NCBI GenBank assembly: GCA_029959545.1
Contig: JASCPH010000015.1
Location: 1 to 57,441, forward strand
Direction of reading: 5' to 3'
Source: Microbacteriaceae bacterium PS02066
Lineage (GTDB): Bacteria; Actinomycetota; Actinomycetes; Actinomycetales; Microbacteriaceae
Length of the DNA: 57,441 bases
In this document: positions 32,469-41,187 of the stretch, piece after piece
Layout of the letters: each line of letters opens with the position of its first letter
Numbering within the stretch: the stretch's first letter is position 1
Translations under genes and position numbers: made by a program
Notes under the pieces: model-generated
Seen by the model: the letters and a program-made list of their open reading frames with translations, nothing else
Database searches by the model: none
Told to the model about the DNA's origin: nothing

Positions 32469-33347
32469 CTAGACGGCCGGCGTCGTTCGTTCGACCGGAA
32501 GCCACAGCTGACAGGTCGCGGTGCGGAAGTCCTCGCTGCGTTCGAGCACCGCGACGATCGACGGGCCGGGGCGCAGTTGCCATGGGTTCGACGGGAACCA
32601 GTCGGTCGCGGATGCGGCATACGCCTCCTGCAGGGCATCCGGGTGCGGGCCGGAGGTTCGGAACACGACCCAGGTTCCCGCATCCGCCTCGATGACGTCG
32701 AGGTCGGCGGGAGCATCCGCATCGGCGGCGAGCGCGACACCGTGCAGGTAGGTCAGCTCGCTTCCCTCGGAGTAGTCGGGGTCGACGTCCGCGCTGACCT
32801 GCAGGAGACCCGCCGGCTCGGCGCTGCTGAGCGCCTTGAGGCGCACGTGCTCTTCGACAGGCAGCGACGCGATGTGCGCCTGGATGTGTGGATTGACGCC
32901 TTCGTGGATCAGCGGCACGCGGGCGGCGTGTCCGGCGAGGCGGAAGGCGGGGCGTTCGATGAGTCGGGCGTCCATGGCGGAGCTCCCTTCGACGGTCAGG
33001 CGGAACCTGAGGATGGATTGCGGGCGAAGGGGCCCACCGTTGCGGCGGACGTCGCCGTGGCTCACGCCGTGCACCGCACGGAACGCTCTGCCGAAGGCCT
33101 CGACCGACCCGTACCCGAAGCGCACGGCGATCGTGAGCAGATCGTCGCCGCCGATCACGTCGGCGGCTGCCACCGTCATCCGTCGGCGTCGCACGTACTC
33201 CGACACCGGCATCCCCGCGAGCGCCGAGAACATCCGACGCACGTGGTAGCCCGTGACTCCCGCGGATGCGGCGAGCGAATCGACGTCGATCTCGTCGCCC
33301 AGTCGGCGTTCGATCTCGTCGACCAGGCGATTGAGCACTTCGATCAT
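32469..33347 (-). CDS. AraC-family regulator with GyrI-like effector domain
   Basis: A 292-residue regulator. The N-terminal 110 residues are the AraC double helix-turn-helix (IDVDSLAASAGVTGYHVRRM and LLTIAVRFGYGSVEAFGRAF, with the usual F-R-A-F end). The C-terminal 160 residues are a GyrI-like/SOUL-type effector domain: FRLAGHAARVPLIHEG, TYLHGVALAA and AGTWVVFRTSGPHPDALQEA. Proteins of this layout (Rob/BmrR-like) sense drugs or small hydrophobic compounds. AGGGAG lies before ATG 33347. No obvious target gene is beside it. Confidence 0.92.
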   Translation of the reverse strand: MIEVLNRLVDEIERRLGDEIDVDSLAASAGVTGYHVRRMFSALAGMPVSEYVRRRRMTVAAADVIGGDDLLTIAVRFGYGSVEAFGRAFRAVHGVSHGDVRRNGGPLRPQSILRFRLTVEGSSAMDARLIERPAFRLAGHAARVPLIHEGVNPHIQAHIASLPVEEHVRLKALSSAEPAGLLQVSADVDPDYSEGSELTYLHGVALAADADAPADLDVIEADAGTWVVFRTSGPHPDALQEAYAASATDWFPSNPWQLRPGPSIVAVLERSEDFRTATCQLWLPVERTTPAV

Positions 33348-33478
33348 GGCGGCTCCCTTCGCGATCCACTCTCGCCGGGCGCGAACGTGCGCGCCCGATC
33401 GTTCCGGACCGATTCTGTCGCCTGGGTTCGTGGGGTGGGTTCCCCTAGGCGTTGAGGGAGCCGCAGGCGAGACGAACG

Positions 33479-34021
33479 TTACGCGGAGGTGGAACCTCGG
33501 AGCGCATCCACGATGACCTGCGGATCGACGTCGATGCTGCCGACGGCGATCGAGCGCCGGCGCTGCTTGCCCGCATCCCGCCGGGTGAACTCGATGCGCG
33601 CCGCGTGCAGGCCGGACGCGGGGATGAGGGTGGCAGTCGTTCCTTCGCGAGGCCATTCTTCGGAGCGGATGCGTGAGGCCAGCGCGGAAGGACGGTCAAT
33701 GGCGGGGAAGAGCACGGCCCACGGAGTGATCGTCACCGCGATCTTCGGCAGGCGTGGACGTCGACGAAGCTGCCGCACACCCAATGCACCGAGCGCGACG
33801 GGGATCGAGAGCAACAGGATCGAGGCGAAGATGAAGGGCAGCGGGTTTGCGTCGACGACAGTCGATGCGGCGATGAGCGGCACCAGCGTGATCAGACCCC
33901 ACAGGATGCTCAGGGCCACCAGCGCGGCACCCTGCTTGCGCACGAGCTTGCGCAGCGTTTGTTCGACGGCCACTCGGCCTGCCTCGTCGTAAAGAACGAC
34001 CAGCGTCCCGTCGGGGGTCAT
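33479..34021 (-). CDS. Membrane protein with two central helices
   Basis: A 180-residue protein. The N-terminus is soluble (MTPDGTLVVLYDEAGRVAVE), two membrane helices lie at about 33-55 (AALVALSILWGLITLVPLIA) and 62-85 (LPFIFASILLLSIPVALGAL). The C-terminal 90 residues are soluble: RLPKIAVTITPWAVLFPA, ARIEFTRRDAGKQRRRSIAV and DPQVIVDALRG, a layout like a PH-type bacterial membrane domain. The function is unknown. It is the last ordinary-composition gene before the lower-GC insert. Confidence 0.8.
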   Translation of the reverse strand: MTPDGTLVVLYDEAGRVAVEQTLRKLVRKQGAALVALSILWGLITLVPLIAASTVVDANPLPFIFASILLLSIPVALGALGVRQLRRRPRLPKIAVTITPWAVLFPAIDRPSALASRIRSEEWPREGTTATLIPASGLHAARIEFTRRDAGKQRRRSIAVGSIDVDPQVIVDALRGSTSA

Positions 34022-34483
34022 TGCCTATCAGCCCCGAGCTCTCCGGACCGCGCGATCCGCTGCTTCTCGAAGGCGAACATCAGGTCCGGCGGCCCCTGGC
34101 CCTCGGCGGCAGGCCCGTCTGGGTCCGGGATGCCCCGGGTGGAAGGCGAAAGCGGCCATGTGCTCCCCACTCGCTCCCGCAGTTCAACGTCAATCGGTCG
34201 ACGGCCTCGGCGCGAGCAGTCTCCCTCGCGCGCTGCACTGCAGCCTTCAATGCAGCGGCCCCGCGCTTGGCACTCGGCACCCACAAACCATGCAGCGAGG
34301 TTGTCATGCGATGTCAGTCGCAGCAACGGCGAGCGCGCTTACGGAAGCGTCTGCGTGCATTGCTGTCCAGCACGACATACCCACCGTTGGAATGGATACG
34401 CATAACCTGGGACGGCTCGACACGCACTTTCAACTTCTCTCGGCATCGGATATGTAGCCCGACCCTCGCGAGACAATCGAGGA
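34022..34483. other. Non-coding left part of the insert
   Basis: These 462 nt hold no gene that I can support. Short minus-strand frames (34018-34326 and 34080-34307) look like noise or decayed coding sequence. No tRNA or integrase remnant was seen. The right end leads to the GTG of the DUF4365-like gene and carries a TATGTA sequence about 28 nt before it. Confidence 0.5.
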
Positions 34484-36313
34484 GTGTCCGTAGAACTCTT
34501 CGCCGTCAACGCGGTTGTCGACCGCATTGCTGCCTGTCCGCGGCTCGCGCCCGACATCAAATCCGGGGACAAGACGCCGATCACCGACGGCCACATCGAC
34601 TTCTACAGCTCTGAGAAGAAGAACAACAAGACGCACGAGGGTCGGGTCCCAGTACAGGTCAAGGGCCGAGTAACTGGGACGAAGGTCAAAGCATCCCGCA
34701 ACACGCAATCGTTCTCGGTCGAGCGCGAGGTGCTCCAGTTCTTCCGCAACCATGGTGGGGGCATCTACTTCTACGTGCCCATGCGGAACGGAGGCCTCGA
34801 ACGCGAGATTTTCTACGCGAACCTGCTTCCGTTCAAAGTCGATCGACTGCTTGGCGATAAGCCCGAGACGCAGAAGTCCTTCTCGGTCAAGATGACGCGG
34901 CTTCCCGAGGATCCCACGCAGATCGAGGGCATCGTTCGCCTCGCCTGGAACGGTCGCGTTCAGGCCTCTGTATCCGGCGGGAACTCTCATCTCCTGGACC
35001 AGGCAGAGAGTCTGACGGTGCATTCGCTGGTCGGCTTCGACGAGACCCGCCCCAGCCGTCTCGCGCTCGCCGAGACCGACTACGTCATTGTTGCCCATCT
35101 GTTCGGCGGCCTTGATGTCGCCGTCGATGTTGATCTCGATGTAATCCCTGGCGACTACATCGAGCGCGATCTCGCCGTTCCAATCGGGTGTGGTGGCATC
35201 GAGTTCACGAACGGGACAGGTCGCCGGCTCGACGAGGAGACGATCCTCGTTCAGCTCTCCCGCGGACTGCAACTCAGACTCAGAGCCGACGCCGACACGA
35301 TCCGTATGAACCTGAATCTGACACGCGAGGGTTCATTTCGAGAGCAAGCGAAGAACTTCGACTTTGTACTCGCCGCTGCCGCCGGGAACCCTTTGCTCAT
35401 CGGCGACGGATCGAACGAGCCACACGCCGGAGACCCGCTCCTAGAAGCTGACCTCCGGAGCGTCCGCCTGGAGCTGTCCCGTCTAATCGAGCTATTCGAC
35501 GAACTCGGTATCGACGACGAGTTCAGTTCCCAAGTTCAACTCGACCACGACATTCGGCGTATGCTTCTCGCTCTTCACGAAGGACTCGTTCAAGATCAAC
35601 CCGTCCGAGGGAACTCCGACGGGACCGGGCGGTACGACATCCCGTTCGGTGATCACAAGATCATGGTGATTGTCATGCCTGCCGAGAACGATGGCTTCCG
35701 CCGGATTGTCGATCCATTCGACCCTTCAAAGCGCGAAAGGTTCCGGATCTATCGGGTCAACGAAGACGGCTCGCCGGAACCGATCGACTGGGGAACCGTA
35801 TATGAATCGGTCACCGCTGACGACATGGCTGAGATCTTGAATCTCAGGTTGCACAACGTAGTGGAAGCGTACGCAACGCTTGAGGATCGAGTCGCCGCAA
35901 CTACGAAAGCGAACTTCATGGTGCTCCGTCTGCTCACCGCTGCTGACATGGCAGTTAACGAGAACCATCGCGCCGCTCTCCTGCACGGCGCGACCAATCT
36001 GTGTAAGTGGCTAATGGAGGAGGAGCCAGACTCGCTCGTTCACCGAGTCAACTGGTGGCAGGTTCTTTATCGCCAGGGGGAACTTGGCGACACAGATCGC
36101 CAAGACATCCGGGTTGCTCGACGCCGCTTGAATCGCGATGAAGCACAGGCAAGAGAACTTGAAGCGTGCCTGCTCATACTGCTCGATGACGCAGAGGAGC
36201 TCAAGCTTGTCATCGAAGAACTCTCCGAAAGTGACGTCGAAAAACTCCAGAGCTGGCCTGTGTGGACGCTGACCAAGTCGGGGTCGAGCACTACCTCCGC
36301 TCGCGAGCAGTAG
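34484..36313 (+). CDS. Large protein with DUF4365-like nuclease-fold N-terminus
   Basis: A 609-residue soluble protein. The first 65 residues match the DUF4365 pattern, a PD-(D/E)xK-type fold: E4 in SVELFAVNAVV, D39 in TDGHIDFY and Q58-V-K60 in VPVQVKGR. Residues 70-150 (SFSVEREVLQFFRNHGGGIY, LEREIFYANLLPF) also fit that family. The remaining 450 residues are unfamiliar: a beta-rich part to about 300, then helical segments such as IRRMLLALHEGLVQ and NLCKWLMEEEPDSLVHRVNW. GTG 34484 has GAGGA touching it. Codon use has more A and T at third positions than its neighbours, so transfer is likely. It may act as a defence nuclease; this is inference. Confidence 0.85.
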   Translation: MSVELFAVNAVVDRIAACPRLAPDIKSGDKTPITDGHIDFYSSEKKNNKTHEGRVPVQVKGRVTGTKVKASRNTQSFSVEREVLQFFRNHGGGIYFYVPMRNGGLEREIFYANLLPFKVDRLLGDKPETQKSFSVKMTRLPEDPTQIEGIVRLAWNGRVQASVSGGNSHLLDQAESLTVHSLVGFDETRPSRLALAETDYVIVAHLFGGLDVAVDVDLDVIPGDYIERDLAVPIGCGGIEFTNGTGRRLDEETILVQLSRGLQLRLRADADTIRMNLNLTREGSFREQAKNFDFVLAAAAGNPLLIGDGSNEPHAGDPLLEADLRSVRLELSRLIELFDELGIDDEFSSQVQLDHDIRRMLLALHEGLVQDQPVRGNSDGTGRYDIPFGDHKIMVIVMPAENDGFRRIVDPFDPSKRERFRIYRVNEDGSPEPIDWGTVYESVTADDMAEILNLRLHNVVEAYATLEDRVAATTKANFMVLRLLTAADMAVNENHRAALLHGATNLCKWLMEEEPDSLVHRVNWWQVLYRQGELGDTDRQDIRVARRRLNRDEAQARELEACLLILLDDAEELKLVIEELSESDVEKLQSWPVWTLTKSGSSTTSAREQ

Positions 36314-36875
36314 TCCGAGCGGACCACGACTCACGGCTGTCTCTGATCACGGCGAGTCAAGGGGAAACGCGTTCGAGTGAGGCCGGCCTCTTCCCCCTAC
36401 GACGCGACATCGCTGAAATGACCTCTGTGCGGACTGGTTCGTCGACTTCCGCGTAGTTCCGCCGCACAACAACCCATTCAGTTGTTGAAGCGGGACTCCA
36501 AGACCTTCAGATCGCTCCCTCCGCAACCATCTCTCGTTTGGTTGTCGCCATGGCCGAGGTTCTTGTGCGTGCTGCGCTCCACCTAGGCATCGCCGTAGAT
36601 CGGGATATGGAGGCCTCGCCATCGACCGTCAGCTGACCAACTGACTGAACATCGCCAAGGCACCGGGATGGGCGGTGACCACCGAGCATGCAGATCGGTC
36701 TCGGAGCGCAACGAGTAAGACGAAATGCCTTCCCGACTACGACGCACTTGCGAGCGGCTTACAGCCCAGAACAAACACCGACGCGCTGATCTGCTGAGAT
36801 TCGGACCTGACGCGCGAAATGTCCCGCTACGCGCCACACGGACCGGCGCAATCGCACGCAGTTACTTCGACCCGC
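36314..36875. other. Non-coding right part of the insert
   Basis: These 562 nt have the same unusual composition as the preceding gene. The short frames in all directions give no recognisable protein. The only clear feature is the copy of the ychF 3' end at 36478. Confidence 0.5.
36478..36500 (+). repeat. att-like direct repeat, outer copy
   Basis: TCAGTTGTTGAAGCGG, one differing base, then ACTCCA: 22 of 23 positions equal the 3' end of ychF at 36876-36898, in the same orientation. A copy of a gene's 3' end outside the gene is the usual mark of a site-specific integration (attL/attR). No integrase is left between the copies. Confidence 0.6.
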
Positions 36876-36898
36876 TCAGTTGTTGAAGCGGAACTCCA
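36876..36898 (+). repeat. att-like direct repeat, copy at the end of ychF
   Basis: This copy contains the ychF stop codon and its last codons (FRFNN on the minus strand). It is the copy that keeps ychF intact, as expected when an element inserts at the 3' end of a housekeeping gene. Confidence 0.6.
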
Positions 36899-37949
36899 CG
36901 ACGTCGCCGTCCTGCATGACGTAGTCCTTGCCTTCGAGGCGCGCCTTGCCCTTCGCCCGCGCCTCGACGACCGAGCCTGTCGCAACGAGGTCGTCGAACG
37001 AGATGACCTCGGCCTTGATGAAGCCCTTCTCGAAGTCGGTGTGGATGACGCCGGCTGCCTGCGGGGCCTTCCAACCCTTGCCGATGGTCCAGGCGCGCGC
37101 TTCCTTCGGACCCGCGGTGAGGTAGGTCTGCAGGCCCAGAGTGTCGAAGCCGATACGCGCGAGTTGGTCGAGTCCCGACTCGTCCTGTCCGGTCGAGGCG
37201 AGCAGCTCAGCTGCTTCCTCGGGGTCGAGGTCGATCAGCTCGGACTCGATCTTCGCGTCGAGGAACACCGCCTGCGCGGGCGCAACCAACGCTGCGAGCT
37301 CGGCCTTGCGGTCCGCATCCGTGAGCACGTCCTCATCCACGTTGAAGACGAAGATGAACGGCTTCGCGGTGAGTAGGCCGAGTTCCTTGATGGGAGCCAG
37401 GTCGATCCCGGATGCCGACAGCAGCTGTCCGCGCTCGAGCGCGTCCTTCGCGGCCTGCGCCGTCTCGAGCACGATCGGCTCGAGCTTCTTGCCGCGCACT
37501 TCCTTCTCGTAGCGCGTGATCGCGCGCTCGAGGGTGTCGAGGTCGGCCAGCTGCAGCTCGGCGTTGATGGTTTCCATGTCGTTCTTCGGGTCGACGTTGC
37601 CGTCGACGTGTACGACGTCGGAGTCGGCGAATCCGCGCACGACCTGCGCGATCGCGTCGGCCTCGCGGATGTTGGCGAGGAACTTGTTGCCAAGCCCCTC
37701 CCCCTCGCTCGCGCCGCGCACGATGCCGGCGATGTCGACGAACGAGACGGCGGCCGGCAGGATGCGCTCGCTGCCGAAGATCTCGGCGAGCTTGTCGAGG
37801 CGCGCATCGGGCAAGTTGACGACACCCACGTTCGGCTCGATCGTCGCGAACGGGTAGTTCGCCGCGAGCACCTGATTCTTAGTCAGGGCGTTGAACAGGG
37901 TGGACTTGCCGACATTCGGCAGCCCGACGATTCCGATGGTAAGAGCCAC
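36876..37949 (-). CDS. ychF: Redox-regulated ATPase YchF (Obg-family)
   Basis: A 357-residue P-loop protein. The start reads ALTIGIVGLPNVGKSTLFNAL (Walker A GLPNVGKST). SFVDIAGIVRGASEGEGLGN is the switch II region, and the NVDE motif in FIFVFNVDEDVL replaces the usual NKxD, which is why YchF prefers ATP. The C-terminal TGS domain ends DYVMQDGDVVEFRFNN. It binds ribosomes and affects stress responses. The GTG at 37949 is chosen because homologues begin ALTIGIVG and a TAGACT -10 box lies 8 nt upstream; ATG 37955 is 2 codons longer. The very end of the gene doubles as an att-like site. Confidence 0.95.
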   Translation of the reverse strand: MALTIGIVGLPNVGKSTLFNALTKNQVLAANYPFATIEPNVGVVNLPDARLDKLAEIFGSERILPAAVSFVDIAGIVRGASEGEGLGNKFLANIREADAIAQVVRGFADSDVVHVDGNVDPKNDMETINAELQLADLDTLERAITRYEKEVRGKKLEPIVLETAQAAKDALERGQLLSASGIDLAPIKELGLLTAKPFIFVFNVDEDVLTDADRKAELAALVAPAQAVFLDAKIESELIDLDPEEAAELLASTGQDESGLDQLARIGFDTLGLQTYLTAGPKEARAWTIGKGWKAPQAAGVIHTDFEKGFIKAEVISFDDLVATGSVVEARAKGKARLEGKDYVMQDGDVVEFRFNN

Positions 37950-37957
37950 GGGCATCA

Positions 37958-37963
37958 AGTCTA
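37958..37963 (-). promoter_or_regulatory. -10 box TAGACT for ychF
   Basis: TAGACT on the minus strand, 8 nt before GTG 37949. Confidence 0.4.
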
Positions 37964-38040
37964 GGCGCCCCACGGCTCAGCGCCCGCCGGGGCCTGCACC
38001 TCTGGCCGGCTCGCACGGGCGGTCTCGCCGCATCCGTCGG

Positions 38041-38107
38041 TCGGAGAATCGCGCGAATGTCGGAGGATGCGGCGCGGAATCTCCGACGGGAGGCCGAATC
38101 TCCGACG
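38041..38107. repeat. Short direct and inverted repeats in the ychF upstream gap
   Basis: GAATCTCCGACG occurs at 38077-38088 and again at 38096-38107; TCGGAGA, the inverse of its centre, lies at 38041-38047. The 285-nt gap between ychF and the exonuclease gene holds no gene. The repeats could form a hairpin or be protein sites. Confidence 0.35.
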
Positions 38108-38234
38108 AACGCGCGCACCGGAAGCGGCCACAACCCCAAGGCCGACTCGCCACCGCCCCGGATGCGGCGGCCCGGACGCGGACACCCCGGCGCGCCTCAC
38201 CGCGCACCGCGCGCATCCGGGTGAGGGTGAGGGC

Positions 38235-38822
38235 GTGTCACTGGATTTCACCGCGATCGACTTCGAGACGGCGAACTCCTCCAGTGCTTCGGTGTGCGCG
38301 GTTGGTCTGGCCCGCGTCCGCGACGGGCGCATCGTCGCGACCGCCGGTTGGCTGATCCGCCCGCCCGAGGGCCACGACCGCTTCTTCGAGCTGAACATCG
38401 GCATCCACGGCATCCGCCCGGAGCACGTCGTCGACGCGAAGGGCTGGAGCGAGCAGCTCGACGACATCGCCGCCTTCGCCGGTGCGGATGTGCTCGTGGC
38501 GCACAACGCCGGATTCGACATGGCCGTGCTGCGCCGCGCGTGCGCCGCGACGGGCGACATCTGCCCGCCCTACCGCTACGCCTGCAGCCTGCAGCTCGCG
38601 CGCCGCACCTACGACCTGCCGAGCTACCGGCTGCCGATCGTGGCGGCCGAGGCCGGCTTCGCGGAGTTCCGCCACCATGACGCGACAGCGGATGCGGCCG
38701 CCTCCGCCGCCATCATGATCGATGCCGCGCGGCGCTGGAACGCCCCCGACATCGACGCCCTCGCCGCGGCCTCCCGCATCCGGATCTGCGAGATCGACAC
38801 GGCGGTCGCCGCGGCCGCATAA
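38235..38822 (+). CDS. DEDDh 3'-5' exonuclease (DnaQ-like)
   Basis: A 195-residue exonuclease of the DnaQ/epsilon family. Exo I is TAIDFETAN (D9, E11), Exo II is LVAHNAGFDMAVL (D), and Exo III is FRHHDATADA (H and D). These are the four acids and the histidine of the DEDDh group. It lacks polymerase-binding extras and is much shorter than proteins that also carry a helicase or BRCT part. It may trim DNA or RNA ends in repair. The GTG start at 38235 precedes the first strand closely and has GTGAGGG upstream. Confidence 0.88.
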   Translation: MSLDFTAIDFETANSSSASVCAVGLARVRDGRIVATAGWLIRPPEGHDRFFELNIGIHGIRPEHVVDAKGWSEQLDDIAAFAGADVLVAHNAGFDMAVLRRACAATGDICPPYRYACSLQLARRTYDLPSYRLPIVAAEAGFAEFRHHDATADAAASAAIMIDAARRWNAPDIDALAAASRIRICEIDTAVAAAA

Positions 38823-38858
38823 CCGGGGCATGTCGGGGGCCGGGGGCATGCTGTGCTC

Positions 38859-40151
38859 ATGGACCCCGTGATCCTCCTCGTCGCCGCGTTGTGCCTCGCC
38901 GCCGGCATCGCGCTCGGCTGGTTCGCCGCGCAATCCCGCGCCTCCGGGCAGCAGGGCGCGCTGTCGGCCCGCGCCGCGGCCGCAGAGTCCGCCGCCGCGG
39001 CCGCACGCGCCGAGCTCGAACGGCAGGGCGGACTGTACCGCGAGTTCGTGGAGCGGCAGCGCGCCGAACAGCGCGAACGCGACGACCGCGATCGTCGCGA
39101 GAACGCGGTGGTCGCCGCCCTCGCCCCGGTCCGCGACACCCTCGCGCAGGTTCGGCTCAAAGTCGACGACCTCGAACGGGAGCGCCACGCCCAGTACGGA
39201 GCTCTGGCCGAACAACTCCGCCGCGCGCAGGAGACCGACGACCTGCTGCGCGACACGACCGCATCGCTCTCCTCCGCCCTGCGCTCGACGAGCACCCGCG
39301 GCGTGTGGGGCGAGGTGCAACTGCGGCGTGTCGTCGAGGCTGCGGGCCTCACGCGCCACGTCGACTTCGACGTGCAGTCGTCGATCAGCTCGGATGCGGG
39401 CTCGGGCCGCCCCGACATGATCGTGCGGCTCCCCGGCGGCAAGGCGATCGCCGTCGATGCCAAGGTTCCGCTCGACGCGTTCATCGAGGCGCAGGCGATC
39501 CCGGACACCGCGCAAGGAGAGGATGCGGTACGCCGCCGCGCGCTCCGCGACAAGCATGTGAAGGCGCTGCGCGCCCACATCGACGCGCTCGCGAAGAAGC
39601 AGTACTGGGCGGGGATCGACTCCAGCCCTGAGTTCGTCATCTGCTTCGTGCCGAACGAGGCGCTGCTCGCAACCGCCCTCGACGAGGATCCCGCGCTGCT
39701 CGACTACGCGTTCCGCCAGCGCGTCGCGCTGGCCTCACCCGTGAACCTCTGGGCGGTGCTGCGCACGGTCGCCTACACGTGGACGCAGGAAGCCGTCTCC
39801 GATGACGCCCGCGAGCTCTTCACCCTCGGCACCCAGCTCTACGAGCGCCTCGGCGGACTCACCAAGCACATCGACGACCTGCGGCGCGGCATCGAACGCA
39901 CGGTCGACGGCTACAACCGATTCGTCGGATCGCTCGAGAGCCGTGTTCTGGTGACCGCGCGACGCTTCCCCGGCATCGATGCGACCAAGCTGGATGCGGT
40001 CGCCGCACCCGCCGCGCTCGAGTCCACGCCGCGCCGGCTCAGCGCCCCGGAGTTCACCGCCGCGCTCGAGGAGGTGCGACGAGCCGCATCCGATTCTGCG
40101 GATGAGACCGCATCCGCCGACGAGGCGCAGCTGCCGGCATCCCCCTCCTGA
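38859..40151 (+). CDS. rmuC: DNA recombination protein RmuC
   Basis: A 430-residue protein. The N-terminal helix MDPVILLVAALCLAAGIALG anchors it in the membrane, followed by a coiled coil (AAAESAAAAARAELERQGGL onward to about 140). The RmuC nuclease-like domain then has TRGVWGEVQLRRVVEAAGLT, RPDMIVRLPGGKAIAVDAKV (PD-(D/E)xK motif: D and D-A-K), SPEFVICFVPNEALLATAL and ALASPVNLWAVLRTVAYTW. RmuC limits DNA inversions at short repeats in E. coli. The C-terminal tail is acidic. GTG 38853 would add two residues. Confidence 0.93.
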   Translation: MDPVILLVAALCLAAGIALGWFAAQSRASGQQGALSARAAAAESAAAAARAELERQGGLYREFVERQRAEQRERDDRDRRENAVVAALAPVRDTLAQVRLKVDDLERERHAQYGALAEQLRRAQETDDLLRDTTASLSSALRSTSTRGVWGEVQLRRVVEAAGLTRHVDFDVQSSISSDAGSGRPDMIVRLPGGKAIAVDAKVPLDAFIEAQAIPDTAQGEDAVRRRALRDKHVKALRAHIDALAKKQYWAGIDSSPEFVICFVPNEALLATALDEDPALLDYAFRQRVALASPVNLWAVLRTVAYTWTQEAVSDDARELFTLGTQLYERLGGLTKHIDDLRRGIERTVDGYNRFVGSLESRVLVTARRFPGIDATKLDAVAAPAALESTPRRLSAPEFTAALEEVRRAASDSADETASADEAQLPASPS

Positions 40152-40214
40152 CACGGGTGTTCGCCCGTCGCGGATACGCCTGCGCGGACGCGCATTCCCG
40201 ACGACGATGAGGCT

Positions 40215-41186
40215 ATGAAGCTTCTCGTTCTCGGCGGCACGGCGTGGCTCGGGCGCACGACGGCCGCATCCGCGATCACCGCCGGCCACGACGTGACCTG
40301 CGCCGCCCGAGGTACGGACGTTCCGCACGGGGCGCAGCACGTTCGCGTCGACCGCGACATCGCCGACGGCCTCGCGTCCTTGATCGACACCCGGTGGGAT
40401 GCGGTGATCGATGTCTCGCGCCAGCCGGGCCAGGTGCGCCGCGCCGCGCGGCAGTCGCGCAGCGAGCGGTATGTCTTCGTCTCGACCTGCAACGTGTACG
40501 CGAGCCAGGCAGAGATCGGCGCGGACGAGTCGGCGCCGATGCTCGAACCCCTCGACGCCGACGTGATGACCGACCCCGAGGACTACGGGCGCGCCAAGGT
40601 CGCCTGCGAGGATGCGGTGCGCGAGGTCTTCGGCACCGACCGATCCGCCATCGTCCGCTCCGGCCTCATCGGCGGTCCGGGCGACCCGACGGGACGCAGC
40701 ACCTACTGGCCGCGCCGCTTCGCCGCGCCGTCGAACCCAGACGGCGTCGTGCTCGCGCCGGACGCACCCGGCTTGCCGACCGCGCTGATCGACGTGCGCG
40801 ACCTCGCCGCGTGGCTCGTGCGACTCGCGGCGGGCGCCGGTTCGGGTGCTTTCAACGCGCAGGGCGAGCCGCATCCGTTCCCCGCGCACCTGGATGCGGC
40901 GAGGGCCGCCGCGGGGCATCGCGGCGCGGTGGCGGCGCTGGCAGAGGGCTGGCTGGTCGAGCGCGACGTCAACGAATGGGCGGGGCCGCGGTCACTGCCG
41001 CTCTGGCTGCGGGATAGGGACTGGTACGGGATGAACTCACGGTCCACGGCGCGTGCGGTGGCGGCAGGACTGGAACGGCGGCCGCTGGAGTCGACTCTGG
41101 CCGATGTCCTCGGCGGGCCCGTGGTATCGGGAGCAGGACTCACCGACGAGGAAGAACGCGAGCTGCTCGCGCAGCTGCCGGCGTAG
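40215..41186 (+). CDS. NAD-dependent epimerase/reductase (atypical SDR)
   Basis: A 323-residue Rossmann protein. MKLLVLGGTAWLGRTTAASA is the cofactor site (G-G-x2-x-L-G). YVFVSTCNVYAS, then DYGRAKVACEDAV (Y-x3-K) is the catalytic region. PTALIDVRDLAAWLVRLA is the usual domain-closing segment. It belongs to the extended/atypical SDR group with sugar epimerases and isoflavone-reductase-like proteins; the C-terminal LPLWLRDRDWYGMNSRSTAR region is common to actinobacterial members. The substrate is unknown. It converges with the small membrane protein gene. Confidence 0.88.
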   Translation: MKLLVLGGTAWLGRTTAASAITAGHDVTCAARGTDVPHGAQHVRVDRDIADGLASLIDTRWDAVIDVSRQPGQVRRAARQSRSERYVFVSTCNVYASQAEIGADESAPMLEPLDADVMTDPEDYGRAKVACEDAVREVFGTDRSAIVRSGLIGGPGDPTGRSTYWPRRFAAPSNPDGVVLAPDAPGLPTALIDVRDLAAWLVRLAAGAGSGAFNAQGEPHPFPAHLDAARAAAGHRGAVAALAEGWLVERDVNEWAGPRSLPLWLRDRDWYGMNSRSTARAVAAGLERRPLESTLADVLGGPVVSGAGLTDEEERELLAQLPA

Positions 41187-41187
41187 G

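Noticed and set aside
34018..34326. Short minus-strand frames left of the DUF4365-like gene (34018-34326 and 34080-34307)
   Set aside because: The second opens with a plausible helix, KAAVQRARETARAEAV, but soon becomes Arg/Pro-rich; no ribosome site and no family. It could be a decayed gene but cannot be supported.
36347..36837. Short minus-strand frames between the insert gene and ychF
   Set aside because: No motif, no ribosome site, composition of random translation; kept as non-coding.
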